A stretch of 64,000 nt of DNA from Deltaproteobacteria bacterium (GCA_016219175.1 JACRCD010000085.1:1-64000); one strand, 5' to 3'. Positions 11,001 through 17,805 are shown, counted from the first letter of the stretch. The notes: a model not told the origin generated them from the sequence alone. Program-made: numbers and translations.

Positions 11001-11205
11001 GGGTGTCGAGGTCAAATACCAGTCGCGTACGCATGTAGATTTGGGCAGCGGCATGGCCTCCTCACCAGTCTTTCATTCCGGCGAGGGCAGGGGGGGTAAA
11101 GAAGTCACTGCCAATATTCAGGATTCCGCAGGCGCAAACAAGCAGGTGGATGTCAACCTCATTCACAATATTAGGAGCGGTAAATCCGCCTGGATTGAAA
11201 GATAA
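5029..11205 (+). CDS. pilY1: PilY1-type tip adhesin / pilus biogenesis factor
   Basis: Secreted protein of 2058 residues, about twice the length of Pseudomonas PilY1. ATG 5029 follows GGAGG and begins a signal peptide (MISTLSRFRS...TMARA-E). The N-terminal half is rich in D/N/G/Y. Residues about 1100-1340 hold several related segments (EPYSMEGVV, STYNLKGESGKSYDAWNV, STYNMNGIAGNTYNDWTV). WIDKDYDSTVDADEY near 1390 looks like a calcium-binding loop. The C-terminal region from LGDIINSTPTIV (about 1462) is the PilY1 beta-propeller. Last gene of the minor pilin operon; predicted to cap the pilus and control retraction or adhesion. Confidence 0.88.
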   Translation: MISTLSRFRSTTCCWQVFLAGALLCATSTMARAEVSGHVMSEFTSVPINLMETAVSPQVVINASKDHQLFFKAYNDYSDLDGDGQPDTTYKHSIDYYGYFDSYKCYDYDSGDKRFEPVSVTADKYCTGADDAYWSGNFLNWVSMTRIDAIRKILFGGHRRVDTSTDTVLERTYLPPDIHAFAKYYNGDDISGLTPFSVNNEEPTGSSVTSFAIGSGSKSFNTNQAGGWIKVGDYVSIVDHANAANYMRGWVTAFDGTDGNPLTVNVTKTGGVGTLANWHITNHTRTGITFCNVTYSATANIFSQDVTDPPLIRVAQGNYSFWSAGEVHQCLWEDEDPGNNGKNYNDPSNSDFYAAQDNPLKTDVGLGLNDYVVRVQVCKDGNGDGVLDLAAGKEKCKQYPYGNFKPVGLLQAYGDEDKLLFGMVAGTYGKARSGGDIVQKIANLDDMDGMCREINLGRDCDGDGDVDGGSDVGFGNQDDWVDGNHHIGDGTFKRVHTDAGGPISHATKSEGVINTWSLYKIYGYKYSSWTYSTTSAGGDDCPLSVNFFGDASDSKCHNWGNPFAEIYLSGLRYFGGENAPTSYQSGDGQFIEGINYGSGTWEDPLTSDNYCTRLNVVNFNSSVISADTVFTSDPASIKDELDTSSIGAVKDFDSSKNSRELTEIIGRVEGVYPDAADPNKKWFVGETGADKNRKCTAKTVTNLGEVRGFCPEGPDLRGGFRTAGLAWFAHTNDLRPETLTGGRALEGIQKVDTYAVRMASGNPVIEIPVPGSDGKVTLLPSCIDNDKSDYGCTMVDFKIVEPHTEVGGVGHGKFLVIWEDSLQGNDYDLDAGGTIEYSITSTQITVSTAITLQNLGYSIGSGYVISGTTKDGLHIHSGTNNFEYDDPIAGITDCPSSDKCNMGDGFSSQTYTIGAATAGLLEDPLWYAAKWGGFEDMNDNDLPDLTEEWDSTINADGESGSDGIPDNYYYASNPQELEDALNRVFLTILERTSSGTAAAVVSSNVKGEGALYQAFYEPLKKDLDGKQASWIGTVHALWLDKYGFTRQDCRSTDNIAAGECTPNSMLDNYDTDQVVQSFLDDKENRTRVKVFTSDDPDTFEPYFMEGVVSAYNGGAVTLEPYSMEGVVTHYADRAMTINPYSMAGEVHAYNPETGEVTLDLTAGSLQGVAGEVFANWHVNDHTSLLTGRTITSLALADGGQITFAVDPAGEWIAVGDSMTLSTYNLKGESGKSYDAWNVECLTSANNSTVGHGLTLANSGEKEITVLDDVFTGCGRVKISTYNMNGIAGNTYNDWTVANLATGADGASNSPVTLANSGVINLAVTPAVDWVQPGDRLMLSNFQFTEKELYEIGYLWNAREQLYLPALSDAEIRSNRLYGANAGTGRHIMTWIDKDYDSTVDADEYIDFEQTMFGSVSYGFFDVATVDDAEKIVDYVRGIEIPGYRTRTVKYKLDDAAAHVMRLGDIINSTPTIVPAPREALHLIYNDTTYAKFRSQYADRRIMAYMGGNDGLLHAINAGFYKVVNDGGVNKVSYSTAGKNCATGAAAIEHPLGSEIWAYAPMNLLPHLKWLKDPNYVHVYYMDGPPYIFDARIFTADADHPNGWGTLMVVGMRLGGGTMTIDTAADGLGPPHQANDKTMRSAFVVFDVTNPEIEPRLLAEVQVPDGSFSFTLPSIMNFGDTTYNPAVNNSKWYLLFGNGPDNLQTAASLANARLYVFDLAELKSPGVTGPAPAGCSRDPLGASTMKIISCPMGIPNSFMGDPVSVDWDLDYQADTVYFGLAGDANATSGRLMRLAINENPSPDSWAAPTTLLLTNQPVISQPSTSIDKHRNKWVYCGTGRYFVMADKTSTATQSLYGIKDDGSGNAVNFNELIDSTDIEVYTDHDQTIENGPLSSENGLQITNFPDLVDEIDKYRKGWLLDLPPIVGTAGVAPATRAVGQTSVLGGVLFSSVFQPSDDPCAGEGNSRLYGLYYKTGTAYPKPAIFGEEIIIEGVEVKYQSRTHVDLGSGMASSPVFHSGEGRGGKEVTANIQDSAGANKQVDVNLIHNIRSGKSAWIER

Positions 11206-11243
11206 AACGTAAAAAATACAACTACTCAGGTGGTAGGATGGTT

Positions 11244-11302
11244 GGCTGTAAGGTCAGCCGGTATTTGGAAATGTAAATCCACTACCGGCTGTTCTTACAG
11301 CC
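11244..11302 (+). terminator. large inverted repeat, possible terminator after pilY1
   Basis: Two-part perfect stem: GGCTGTAAG and CAGCCGGTA pair with TACCGGCTG and CTTACAGCC, separated by a symmetric two-base bulge, with a 19-base loop. A T-rich stretch follows. It could end the pilY1 transcript, but the length and symmetry are more than termination needs. A smaller hairpin (CCTCTCATGAGGAGAG) follows. Confidence 0.5.
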
Positions 11303-11360
11303 TTTGTCTTTTAAAATCCTCTCATGAGGAGAGAGTTACCAACAGAAAGGATCGTTCGTT

Positions 11361-11762
11361 TCACAGTCGCGCGTCAATTTTTTGGTGGAATCGGCCCCAT
11401 GTGAGAATTTTTTCATCAGCCGTCATAAGGGTGGCCGCATTGTCAGTGGCGGTGGCGACAATCACGCGGCCGGCGGGATCACCGTGAAAGAACCGCAGCT
11501 GGCCGGCCCGAATGGCTGTTGTGCCTCGTAAAGGGATTTCAATCAGGCCGGCTTGCAAGAGATCAAACCGCCATACGTCAAGTTCTGTTTGCAGAATCAA
11601 ACGTTGCTTTTCAACCAGCATGGCAACTTCCCAAAAGCTGATGGTCGCCACTCCGAGTTGACCGCTTGCCAGGGATTCATTGATTGTTTCCAGGGCATTT
11701 TCCCCCAACCGTGGATTGCCTTCGTCCAGCCAGATAAGGACGTGGGTGTCAAGAAGCAGCAT
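11361..11762 (-). CDS. PIN-domain toxin (VapC-like ribonuclease)
   Basis: 133-residue PIN protein, predicted Mg-dependent RNase toxin. MLLLDTHVLIWL carries the first acidic residue, FWEVAML the conserved Glu, and ATATDNAATLMTADEKILTW the C-terminal Asp pair of the active site. ATG 11762 overlaps the antitoxin stop in a TAATG junction, so the pair is translationally coupled. Type II toxin-antitoxin module. Confidence 0.85.
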   Translation of the reverse strand: MLLLDTHVLIWLDEGNPRLGENALETINESLASGQLGVATISFWEVAMLVEKQRLILQTELDVWRFDLLQAGLIEIPLRGTTAIRAGQLRFFHGDPAGRVIVATATDNAATLMTADEKILTWGRFHQKIDARL

Positions 11763-11986
11763 TATTCCGCATCCCAAACAATGTCAAGAGGTGTAATCAG
11801 GTCGTCTTTGCTCTGGATTTTATCTTTATGCAGTCCATAGATAGTTGCTGGAACTGTCCGGTACGGTTTTAAAATTGAGACGGGTTTCCCGTTTTTGGTA
11901 ATCACGATTTCTTCTCCCGTCTGGTTCACCTCATCTATTAATGCCAAGCATTTTGCCTTAAATTCCGATGCTTTGATTGTTTGCAT
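11762..11986 (-). CDS. Phd/YefM-type antitoxin
   Basis: 74-residue antitoxin. The N-terminal MQTIKASEFKAKCLALIDEV and IVITKNGKPVSILKP are characteristic of the Phd/YefM DNA-binding fold; the C-terminal part should wrap the PIN toxin. First gene of the pair, immediately upstream of and overlapping the toxin by one base. Such proteins usually autoregulate the operon; no operator was identified here. Confidence 0.85.
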   Translation of the reverse strand: MQTIKASEFKAKCLALIDEVNQTGEEIVITKNGKPVSILKPYRTVPATIYGLHKDKIQSKDDLITPLDIVWDAE

Positions 11987-12099
11987 GTTTACCTCTTATG
12001 TTATTTTAACAACTGAAAAGACAATAGTCATTTCCATGGTCATCCGCAAATTTTTTCCATGGCAATCAAACAGGGGTTTTTAAAAAATTTCCATGGTCG

Positions 12100-12366
12100 T
12101 GGCGTCTCGGCAACAACAAAACATCTCTGGTCATCGGTCTGCCAATGACCACTGCGGAGTATAATGCCGATAACCCGTTTGCCGTTGCCATTGGACAGAT
12201 TAAAAGTCGAAGCAAGGCGGGAAAAATCAGCTATGTGCTCTGTCATCAGCCAAAATCATTCGATTGGCGTGTGCGTGGGGCAAAACCGCATCCACTCAAA
12301 ATGTTGCCGGATGCTTTTTTTGTTGATGTGCGCGAGTGTCTGAATCAAATAATCCAGTTGGGGTAA
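12100..12366 (+). pseudogene. 5'-truncated MazF/PemK-like toxin remnant
   Basis: The frame reads SLVIGLPMTTAEYNADNPF, then SYVLCHQPKSFDWRVRGAK, and ends at LNQIIQLG. I associate this with the C-terminal two thirds of MazF/PemK-family toxins. The frame stays open upstream to a TAG near 12024 but has no start codon and no recognisable N-terminus before TSLVIG. An internal ATG at 12145 would give 73 residues, too short for the fold. The upstream 60 bp contain three TTCCATGG copies. Probably a decayed toxin next to a live TA pair. The family call is from memory. Confidence 0.45.
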
Positions 12367-12382
12367 AGGAAATAAGTCACAT

Positions 12383-12420
12383 TGACAAAAATTGTCACTC
12401 CGGGCTGACAAAAATTGTCA
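12383..12420 (+). promoter_or_regulatory. tandem dyads TGACAA-N3-TTGTCA upstream of pilA (possible PilR sites)
   Basis: Two identical 15-bp dyads TGACAAAAATTGTCA at 12383-12397 and 12406-12420, 23 bp centre to centre, about 130 bp upstream of the -24 element. They contain TGTC, the core reported for PilR sites upstream of pilA in Pseudomonas. Spacing suits an enhancer-binding activator of sigma-54. No pilS/pilR gene lies in this window. Confidence 0.6.
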
Positions 12421-12547
12421 CTGACGGGCGTGGGAAGCAGTAAGTTGCCGGGAATAAATGGCAAACGATTTTTGTTTGTTCAAAAAAATGTGTTTTTTCT
12501 ATATAAAACGAACAGGTTATGCACTGCTGCCAAAATAAAAATACAAG

Positions 12548-12564
12548 TGGCACAGAAGTCGCAG
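12548..12564 (+). promoter_or_regulatory. sigma-54 (RpoN) promoter of pilA
   Basis: TGGCACAGAAGTCGCAG has the invariant GG and GC exactly ten bases apart and a perfect -24 half (TGGCAC); the -12 half is TCGCA instead of TTGCA. It lies about 100 bp before the pilin ATG. RpoN/PilR control of pilA is established in several proteobacteria. Confidence 0.7.
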
Positions 12565-12648
12565 ATGTACCAAATCAAAGTTCGCACATCTTGTCACGGA
12601 TGACAAAATAACATAACCTGGTAGTTTAAACACAGAAGGAGGGGTACC

Positions 12649-13362
12649 ATGATTTCATTGTTAAAAAAAATGCAGAAAAATAATCAGCAAGGTTTTACTC
12701 TTGTCGAGTTGATGATCGTTGTGGCCATTATAGGTATTTTGGCAGCCATCGCCATTCCGCAGTTTGCGGCGTACCGCACCCGCGCCAACAACGCAAATGC
12801 CAAGGCTGTCAACAAATTGGCCGTAGGCGGCCAGTCCGACCTGAATGCTGAGTTGGGCTGCTTTGGCCACACTGAGGTCCTGCCAGCGGCGCTTAATGCA
12901 GCTGCCGTATCTGGACAAGGACTTAACACCATTGCGGTCGAGGCGGTTACGTCCGATCAAGCTGGGCATAGCATTGGTGCCCAGTCCGCAACTGCAGGCG
13001 GCAGAATTGTCGGTACAAATACCCTTACAGCGAAAACATTTTCTGTCCCACTCGGGCTTGGCACGCAAATGTCGCTTATTACTGCCGAAAGCGCGGTTAC
13101 TGCTGGTTCCTGTGTGAGCGGCGGCTGTTCTTATGTTGTTTATGCCCGTCATGACAAAGGCGACACCTGCTACGGTGCTGATTCCGATGTCCCGAATACA
13201 CTGTACAGTGTCAGTAACCCTGCCTGGCCAGTGGGCGCGGATACCTTTGGTATAATAGGAATTTCCTCGGCTGTCACGACTTACGCTGCTACTGACAGCC
13301 TCCTTTCCATAACTGGCGCTGGTGGCGGTCTCCCAACTGCCAACTGGGCATTGGTGCAGTAA
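12649..13362 (+). CDS. pilA: type IV major pilin
   Basis: Type IV pilin of 237 residues. Leader MISLLKKMQKNNQQG, then FTLVELMIVVAIIGILAAIAIPQF: canonical prepilin peptidase site, Glu at +5 and the long N-terminal helix. The globular domain is Ser/Ala/Gly-rich with four cysteines (near 56, 152, 156 and 169) that could form disulfides. It is longer than Pseudomonas-type (about 150) and much longer than Geobacter short pilins, so it is unlikely to be the short aromatic-rich type. AGGAGG precedes the ATG. Own sigma-54-type promoter upstream and own terminator downstream indicate a separate, highly expressed transcript. Confidence 0.92.
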   Translation: MISLLKKMQKNNQQGFTLVELMIVVAIIGILAAIAIPQFAAYRTRANNANAKAVNKLAVGGQSDLNAELGCFGHTEVLPAALNAAAVSGQGLNTIAVEAVTSDQAGHSIGAQSATAGGRIVGTNTLTAKTFSVPLGLGTQMSLITAESAVTAGSCVSGGCSYVVYARHDKGDTCYGADSDVPNTLYSVSNPAWPVGADTFGIIGISSAVTTYAATDSLLSITGAGGGLPTANWALVQ

Positions 13363-13390
13363 ATCATAAAAAGCATAACCTAGTTGCTTG

Positions 13391-13428
13391 CAGCCCCGGT
13401 CTTTCACAAGACCGGGGCTGCTTCATTT
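13391..13428 (+). terminator. strong terminator after pilA
   Basis: Thirteen-base GC-rich stem CAGCCCCGGTCTT / AAGACCGGGGCTG with a four-base loop, then CTTCATTTT. It separates pilA from the ABC transporter genes. Confidence 0.85.
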
Positions 13429-13457
13429 TCCGCATGAGGGCAAAGCTGAAAACAAGT

Positions 13458-14207
13458 ATGATTATTCCAGCCATTGAAATCACCAACCTTGGCAAGAGCT
13501 TCGGCTCTGGACGTAAGAAGAACCAGGCGCTTCTCGACCTCTCCCTCTCCATTGAGCAAGGTGAGGTCTTTGGTTTCCTCGGACCAAACGGAGCTGGCAA
13601 ATCCACCACCATCAAGCTGCTTCTTCGATTCCTGAAGCCGGACAGCGGCAGCCTTCGCATTATGGGAAGAACAGTTGGCCAGGATGAGTTCCGCCACAAG
13701 ATCGGCTACCTGTCCGAATTTCCAGTTTTTTACGATCACCTTACCGCCAGGGAAACCCTGCTGCTTTCCGGCCGTTTGAGCGGCATGAGCCGGCAGGCCA
13801 TTGACCAGCGCATCCCCATGCTCCTTGATCGCATGAACCTCACTGAGGCTGCGAACCGCCGGGTCGGTGGTTTTTCCAAGGGCATGAAGCAACGGCTGGG
13901 CATGGCCAACGCCCTGGTGCACGACCCGGAAGTGTTGATCTTTGACGAGCCCATGAGTGGCCTTGATCCGGTGGGTCGCCACCAGATTAAAAAACTTATC
14001 GCTGAGCTGAAACAGGAAGGCAAAACTATCTTCTTCAGTTCCCACATTTTGAGCGACATTGAGGCCTTGTGCGACCGCATCGGTATTATCAACAAGGGGG
14101 TACTGCTCTATAGCGGTGGGCTGGGAGTTTTTCTTGCCTCAGGCAATGGTCTGGAAGAACGTTTCGTCACTCTTGTCGAGGAGGCCAACCATGCAAGCGC
14201 TGCGTAA
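13458..14207 (+). CDS. ABC transporter ATP-binding protein
   Basis: About 249 residues. Walker A GPNGAGKST, signature FSKGMKQRLG, Walker B VLIFDEPMSGLDP and the switch His in FFSSHIL are all intact, so an active ATPase is expected. It is of the CcmA/NatA type. ATG 13458 is preferred over 13434 because the extra MRAKLKTS looks unconserved, but neither has a good ribosome-binding site. The gene overlaps the permease gene. In Myxococcus, pilA is followed by an ABC transporter (pilG/H/I) needed for pili; position here suggests the same, but this is inference. Confidence 0.85.
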   Translation: MIIPAIEITNLGKSFGSGRKKNQALLDLSLSIEQGEVFGFLGPNGAGKSTTIKLLLRFLKPDSGSLRIMGRTVGQDEFRHKIGYLSEFPVFYDHLTARETLLLSGRLSGMSRQAIDQRIPMLLDRMNLTEAANRRVGGFSKGMKQRLGMANALVHDPEVLIFDEPMSGLDPVGRHQIKKLIAELKQEGKTIFFSSHILSDIEALCDRIGIINKGVLLYSGGLGVFLASGNGLEERFVTLVEEANHASAA

Positions 14208-15009
14208 CATCTGGTTTCTAGCCCTTGCCACCTGTATCGAGGGCATCCGCCATCGGGCTTTGTGGGCCATTCTTGGTCTGGCTGTGCTGCTCACCATGGC
14301 CAACCTGGGTGTCACCACCCTCTATTCCTGGGATCTGGGCAAGGTCTCGGTGGAGTTCGGTCTTTCGGCCGTGGCTTTCACTGGCCTGTTGTTGGTTTTT
14401 TTTCTCGGGATGAAAATCCTGGCCGATGACTTGGAGCGCAGCCGGATCTTCATGCTGCTCTCTCGGCCCGTTTCCATCTGGCAGTACCTGGCCGGAAAGT
14501 TTTTGGGGTTGGCCTTTGTTCTGGGCCTTTCGACTATCATTCTTGGTGTAGCAGCCGCCCTGTCCATGCGCTATGTCCTTTGGCAGTATCCCGCCTATGT
14601 ACCACCCGATTTTTCGTGGTTGACTTACGTTATGGCCCTTGTCTGCCAGTGGATGAGCCTGGTTGTGGTGCTGGCGGTGAGTGTGCTCTGTTTCAGCTTT
14701 GCCAGTCAGCCTTTTGTGGCCCTGCTGCTGGCTGTTGCCTCCTACCTGGTGGGACAGAACATGGAATTGCTACGGCGAGTAGTAGTTGAAAATGCCTATG
14801 CCGGGACGCTGACCGGGCAGGAGAATCTTGTCATCGCTCTTTCCTGGATTTTCCCCAACCTGTCACTTTTTGACAAGAAGTATGCAGCAGCTTACGGTAT
14901 GGCCTTCAGTGGCCAGGAATTCATGCTGCTCTGCCTGTATGGAATTTTCTATTCAGCTTTGCTGCTCTACCTTGCCACTCTGCTGTTCAAACGCAAGGAA
15001 CTGGCATGA
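14191..15009 (+). CDS. ABC transporter permease
   Basis: 272 residues with about six predicted membrane helices and no soluble domain. Starts at ATG 14191 after GAGGAGG, overlapping the ATPase gene by 17 bp. The long charged loop KILADDLERSRIFMLLSRPVS after the second helix is typical of ABC-2-like permeases. Together with the ATPase it forms a transporter in the inner membrane; substrate unknown, possibly related to pilus assembly because of its place after pilA. Confidence 0.82.
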   Translation: MQALRNIWFLALATCIEGIRHRALWAILGLAVLLTMANLGVTTLYSWDLGKVSVEFGLSAVAFTGLLLVFFLGMKILADDLERSRIFMLLSRPVSIWQYLAGKFLGLAFVLGLSTIILGVAAALSMRYVLWQYPAYVPPDFSWLTYVMALVCQWMSLVVVLAVSVLCFSFASQPFVALLLAVASYLVGQNMELLRRVVVENAYAGTLTGQENLVIALSWIFPNLSLFDKKYAAAYGMAFSGQEFMLLCLYGIFYSALLLYLATLLFKRKELA

Positions 15010-15893
15010 GCAGGCGACTGATAGTCCATTTTGTGATCGGCCTGGTCTTGCTCTGTTTTTATGCGGCCAGCTACAACGCCCTGCTTCAGCAGCGCGTTGG
15101 CACAAGAGAGGCAGCGCGTTCAAGCGCAGGGGTATGGAATCTGCCGCCCATAGCGCTGCTTGCCATAGCCGGGGAGTTCAAGGGGCTGATGTCCGACTAT
15201 CTGACGATGGAGGCGGGTGCGCAGTTGGGTACCGAGTTGGTGCGTAATCCGGATGGGAGTTTCCGAATTGTCAAAAAACAATACGACTGGCCAAACATCC
15301 ACCGGCTGTTTGTTGCCAGTCAGACTCTGGATCCTTCCTTTGCCCAGACTTTCATTGTTGCACAGGGCTGGCTACCGTGGGAGCCGGCAAATATGATTGC
15401 GGAAACTCAGGAAATCCTGAAAATCGCAGCAAAAAACCGCCCTTGGGACTGGCAGCCTACTCATTTCATGGGTTTCAATGCGTATTATTTTCTAAAAAAT
15501 TCTGGCGAGGCGGGACGATTTTTTCTGGAAGCAGCAAAAACACCCAAGGCGCCGACGTTTCTTTCCATACTCGGTGCCCGTCTTGCCCAGAAAGGCGGGG
15601 AAACTGAGGCGGCCATTGTTCTTATGAAATCCATGCTGGACGATAAAACTGAAAATGACCCTGGCTATAGCGATATCGTTGACCGACTGCAGGCGCTGGA
15701 AGGGGTGCTGTTGATCGAGAAGGGTGCACAACAGTACGAAAAAAATTACGGGCGCAAACTATCATCTCTTGAAGAGTTGATCTCTTCAGGCATTCTTGCT
15801 TCACTGCCTGCTAACCCTTACAAGGTTCCTTATTGCATGGATAGAAACGGCGTGATCTATTTTGATAATCCGAATTGCCGGACAGAGGAATAG
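15006..15893 (+). CDS. membrane-anchored helical-repeat protein of the pilA-linked ABC operon
   Basis: 295 residues; one N-terminal membrane anchor (about 5-26), then a predicted periplasmic alpha-helical domain with TPR-like spacing (IHRLFVASQTLDPSF, AYYFLKNSGEAGRFFLEAA, GGETEAAIVLMKSML). Overlaps the permease stop by ATGA, so it is coupled to the transporter. It may be an accessory or binding component, comparable in position to PilG of Myxococcus. No catalytic motif recognised. Confidence 0.7.
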   Translation: MSRRLIVHFVIGLVLLCFYAASYNALLQQRVGTREAARSSAGVWNLPPIALLAIAGEFKGLMSDYLTMEAGAQLGTELVRNPDGSFRIVKKQYDWPNIHRLFVASQTLDPSFAQTFIVAQGWLPWEPANMIAETQEILKIAAKNRPWDWQPTHFMGFNAYYFLKNSGEAGRFFLEAAKTPKAPTFLSILGARLAQKGGETEAAIVLMKSMLDDKTENDPGYSDIVDRLQALEGVLLIEKGAQQYEKNYGRKLSSLEELISSGILASLPANPYKVPYCMDRNGVIYFDNPNCRTEE

Positions 15894-15936
15894 CTACAAC
15901 GATCGGAGGGAAATTATCAAAGGGAAGGGAAAAAAA

Positions 15937-16269
15937 TCAGTAATAGACAGGCGAAGCCGCGATCTCTCTCCCTTCCAGTTCATTAATGAATTTTATCCAC
16001 TCAAGGGGAGGGGAAATGATTTTAAAGCCTACGTCCTTGTGCGTTTTTTTTGTTTTCGCCCAGCGCGGCTTTAAATGAAGTTTGAAGTTGTTGTCTTTTT
16101 CCGTGATAACCGCGGTATATTTTTCTGAATAAAAATCAAATTTCTGGGGGATGTCGATCATCTTCAACCCTTCCCTGGAGACATTCACCACCATCCCTTC
16201 AAACACATGCTTGCCGTCCGCGATATTGGCCAGTATGGTTATCTCTGTTCTGTCATCTCTCAGTTTCAT
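15937..16269 (-). CDS. PilZ-domain protein
   Basis: 110 residues. KLRDDR at the N-terminus and NVSREGLKM match the RxxxR and D/NxSxxG motifs of PilZ, the c-di-GMP receptor domain, although the first motif is RxxR rather than RxxxR. A single-domain protein that may link c-di-GMP to pilus or surface functions encoded nearby. Convergent with the ABC operon; binding ability is uncertain because of the altered first motif. Confidence 0.7.
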   Translation of the reverse strand: MKLRDDRTEITILANIADGKHVFEGMVVNVSREGLKMIDIPQKFDFYSEKYTAVITEKDNNFKLHLKPRWAKTKKTHKDVGFKIISPPLEWIKFINELEGREIAASPVYY

Positions 16270-16451
16270 AATCGAGGCCCCCGGAGTATTCCTTTGTCTG
16301 TCCAGTCGTCATCGGTTTCCGCTGCACAAAGAAACCCGTTTCCTGCATGGGTTTATTCTATCATAAAATCATACTACTTCAAGCATGATAAATGAAAGTT
16401 TTGTTATGGGAGATGGGTCGGCTTCCGAGGTTGAATAAGAGAGCTTGTTTT

Positions 16452-16613
16452 GATGGCGTCGTAAAAAGTCCGATCTATTGCGTTGTAGGTTTTTGACCGT
16501 GACTCGACATACCGTATGTATTGTCGAGCCGCTGTCAAAAACACTACGCCTTGTATATCAAACTTTTTACTTAGCCATCTGGGAGCTTCGAGGTGACTTT
16601 TTGTGAGGTTATC
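16452..16613 (+). repeat. MITE-1 copy 2 (divergent)
   Basis: Starts GATGGCGTCGTAAAAAG and ends CTTTTTGTGAGGTTATC. Flanked on both sides by TGTTTT, a 6-bp target duplication. The middle differs from the other copies (ACCGTGACTCGACATACC ... TTGTCGAGCCGCTGTC) but the two arms changed together, so the hairpin is kept. Positions 16270-16671 hold no gene apart from this element. Confidence 0.85.
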
Positions 16614-16671
16614 TGTTTTGAAGGGATGAATAAAAAATCGCGGGGAAAGAGTAAGGCGAATCATTGTGAAC

Positions 16672-16745
16672 TGGCTGGGAGACAGGGATTCGAACCCCGA
16701 TAAGCAGAGTCAGAGTCTGCTGTCCTGCCGTTAGACGATCTCCCA
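16672..16745 (-). tRNA. tRNA-Gln (CTG)
   Basis: Minus-strand cloverleaf: acceptor TGGGAGA/TCTCCCA, anticodon stem GCAGA/TCTGC with loop CTCTGAC giving anticodon CTG, T-loop GGTTCGAATCC, discriminator G and encoded CCA. Decodes CAG. Confidence 0.93.
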
Positions 16746-16803
16746 GTTGGATTGAACGTTGTTTATTTAGTTAATATGGCTGCAAAAGTCAAGTGAAATT
16801 CCA

Positions 16804-17604
16804 TCAGGTGATAACTAACCCCGCATAACCTACCACACGATCAATGTCGCCGCTTGCCTCCCCTGAATCCGTGTAGCGGATCAGTTGCGCGTGGCTGGCG
16901 CCCAGCTCAAGTGCAGCAATGAGGACAATGGTGGTCGGCATGATGCCGCACATGGAAATTTTTTGACCGGTGACCGTGTCATACAAACCCTGAGGATCGA
17001 GATTTTTGATATGTTCCAGGGCCAGCTGGTCTTTGCGGCTTGCCGTCTGCCTGGATTCGTAATGGGTCATGTCCGTGCTGGCCACGAGAAGCACGGGCTT
17101 GGCGTATTTCCTGATGGCGCGGGCAATGGTTTTTCCGGCCGCGGCGCAGAGGGGGAAGGGGACATGGGAGACCACCAGCGGCACAATGGAGAGATTTTTT
17201 TGCAAAGTCTGCAGAAAAGGAAGCTGCACCTCAAGGGAATGCTCAAAGCGGTGGGCAATATCGTCATGTTCAATGGCCGGATCCATGATTAATTCCGCCA
17301 GGGCCGTATTGATCGGTACCCGGCCCAGGGGCATTTCCCACTCACCCTCATGCATCATGGCTATCGCTGCGCCGTAACCGTGGTGATTTGGGCCGAGAAT
17401 GATGACGTCTTCGGGGATATTAACCGAGGCGAAGGTTTCGCCCGCCACCGCGCCTGAATAGATATAACCGGCATGGGGTGAGATGACGGCCAGGGCATCT
17501 TTTTTCTGCTTGCCGTTCCGCGGGATAAGATCGGCAAGAGTTTCCTTCAGGGAGCGCGGATCACCAGGATAAAATTGATTGGCAACTACCGGAGCTCGTC
17601 TCAT
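16804..17604 (-). CDS. amrB: AmmeMemoRadiSam system protein B (MEMO1 family)
   Basis: 266 residues, full length for the MEMO family. MRRAPVVANQFYPGD, SPHAGYIYSG, LGPNHHGYG, EHSLEVQLPFLQ and STDMTHYE are the family motifs; the histidines correspond to the metal/dioxygenase-like site. In bacteria it is commonly grouped with AMMECR1 and radical SAM proteins, but those partners are not adjacent here. Precise function is unknown. A MITE-1 copy lies just upstream, so its promoter region is short. Confidence 0.88.
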   Translation of the reverse strand: MRRAPVVANQFYPGDPRSLKETLADLIPRNGKQKKDALAVISPHAGYIYSGAVAGETFASVNIPEDVIILGPNHHGYGAAIAMMHEGEWEMPLGRVPINTALAELIMDPAIEHDDIAHRFEHSLEVQLPFLQTLQKNLSIVPLVVSHVPFPLCAAAGKTIARAIRKYAKPVLLVASTDMTHYESRQTASRKDQLALEHIKNLDPQGLYDTVTGQKISMCGIMPTTIVLIAALELGASHAQLIRYTDSGEASGDIDRVVGYAGLVIT

Positions 17605-17644
17605 TTTTCGTCCCTCGTTCCCGTAGGTTCAGGGTTTAAATTTT

Positions 17645-17805
17645 GATGGCGTCGTAAAAAATTCGATCTACTGCGTTGTAGCGCATTTTTGTTCATTCGG
17701 CATACCGTATGTATAGCCTCACTCTCAAAAATACACTACGCCTTGTATGTCAAATTTTGTTACTTAGCCATCTGGGCTGTATCACCGGCTTTTTACGGCT
17801 TTATC
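17645..17805 (+). repeat. MITE-1 copy 3
   Basis: Full-length element with GATGGCGTCGTAAAAAA and CTTTTTACGGCTTTATC ends, flanked by AAATTTT on both sides (7-bp target duplication). Its right end overlaps the stop codon of cysS: the TGA is formed by flanking T plus the element's terminal GA. Confidence 0.88.

Noticed and set aside
11244..11302. Integron attC site
   Set aside because: No GTTRRRY core at the right place, no integrase and no cassette array in the window.
16404..16664. 86-residue open frame on the minus strand
   Set aside because: It lies almost entirely within MITE-1 copy 2 and has no ribosome-binding site or recognisable family; the same frame is open in other copies by chance.
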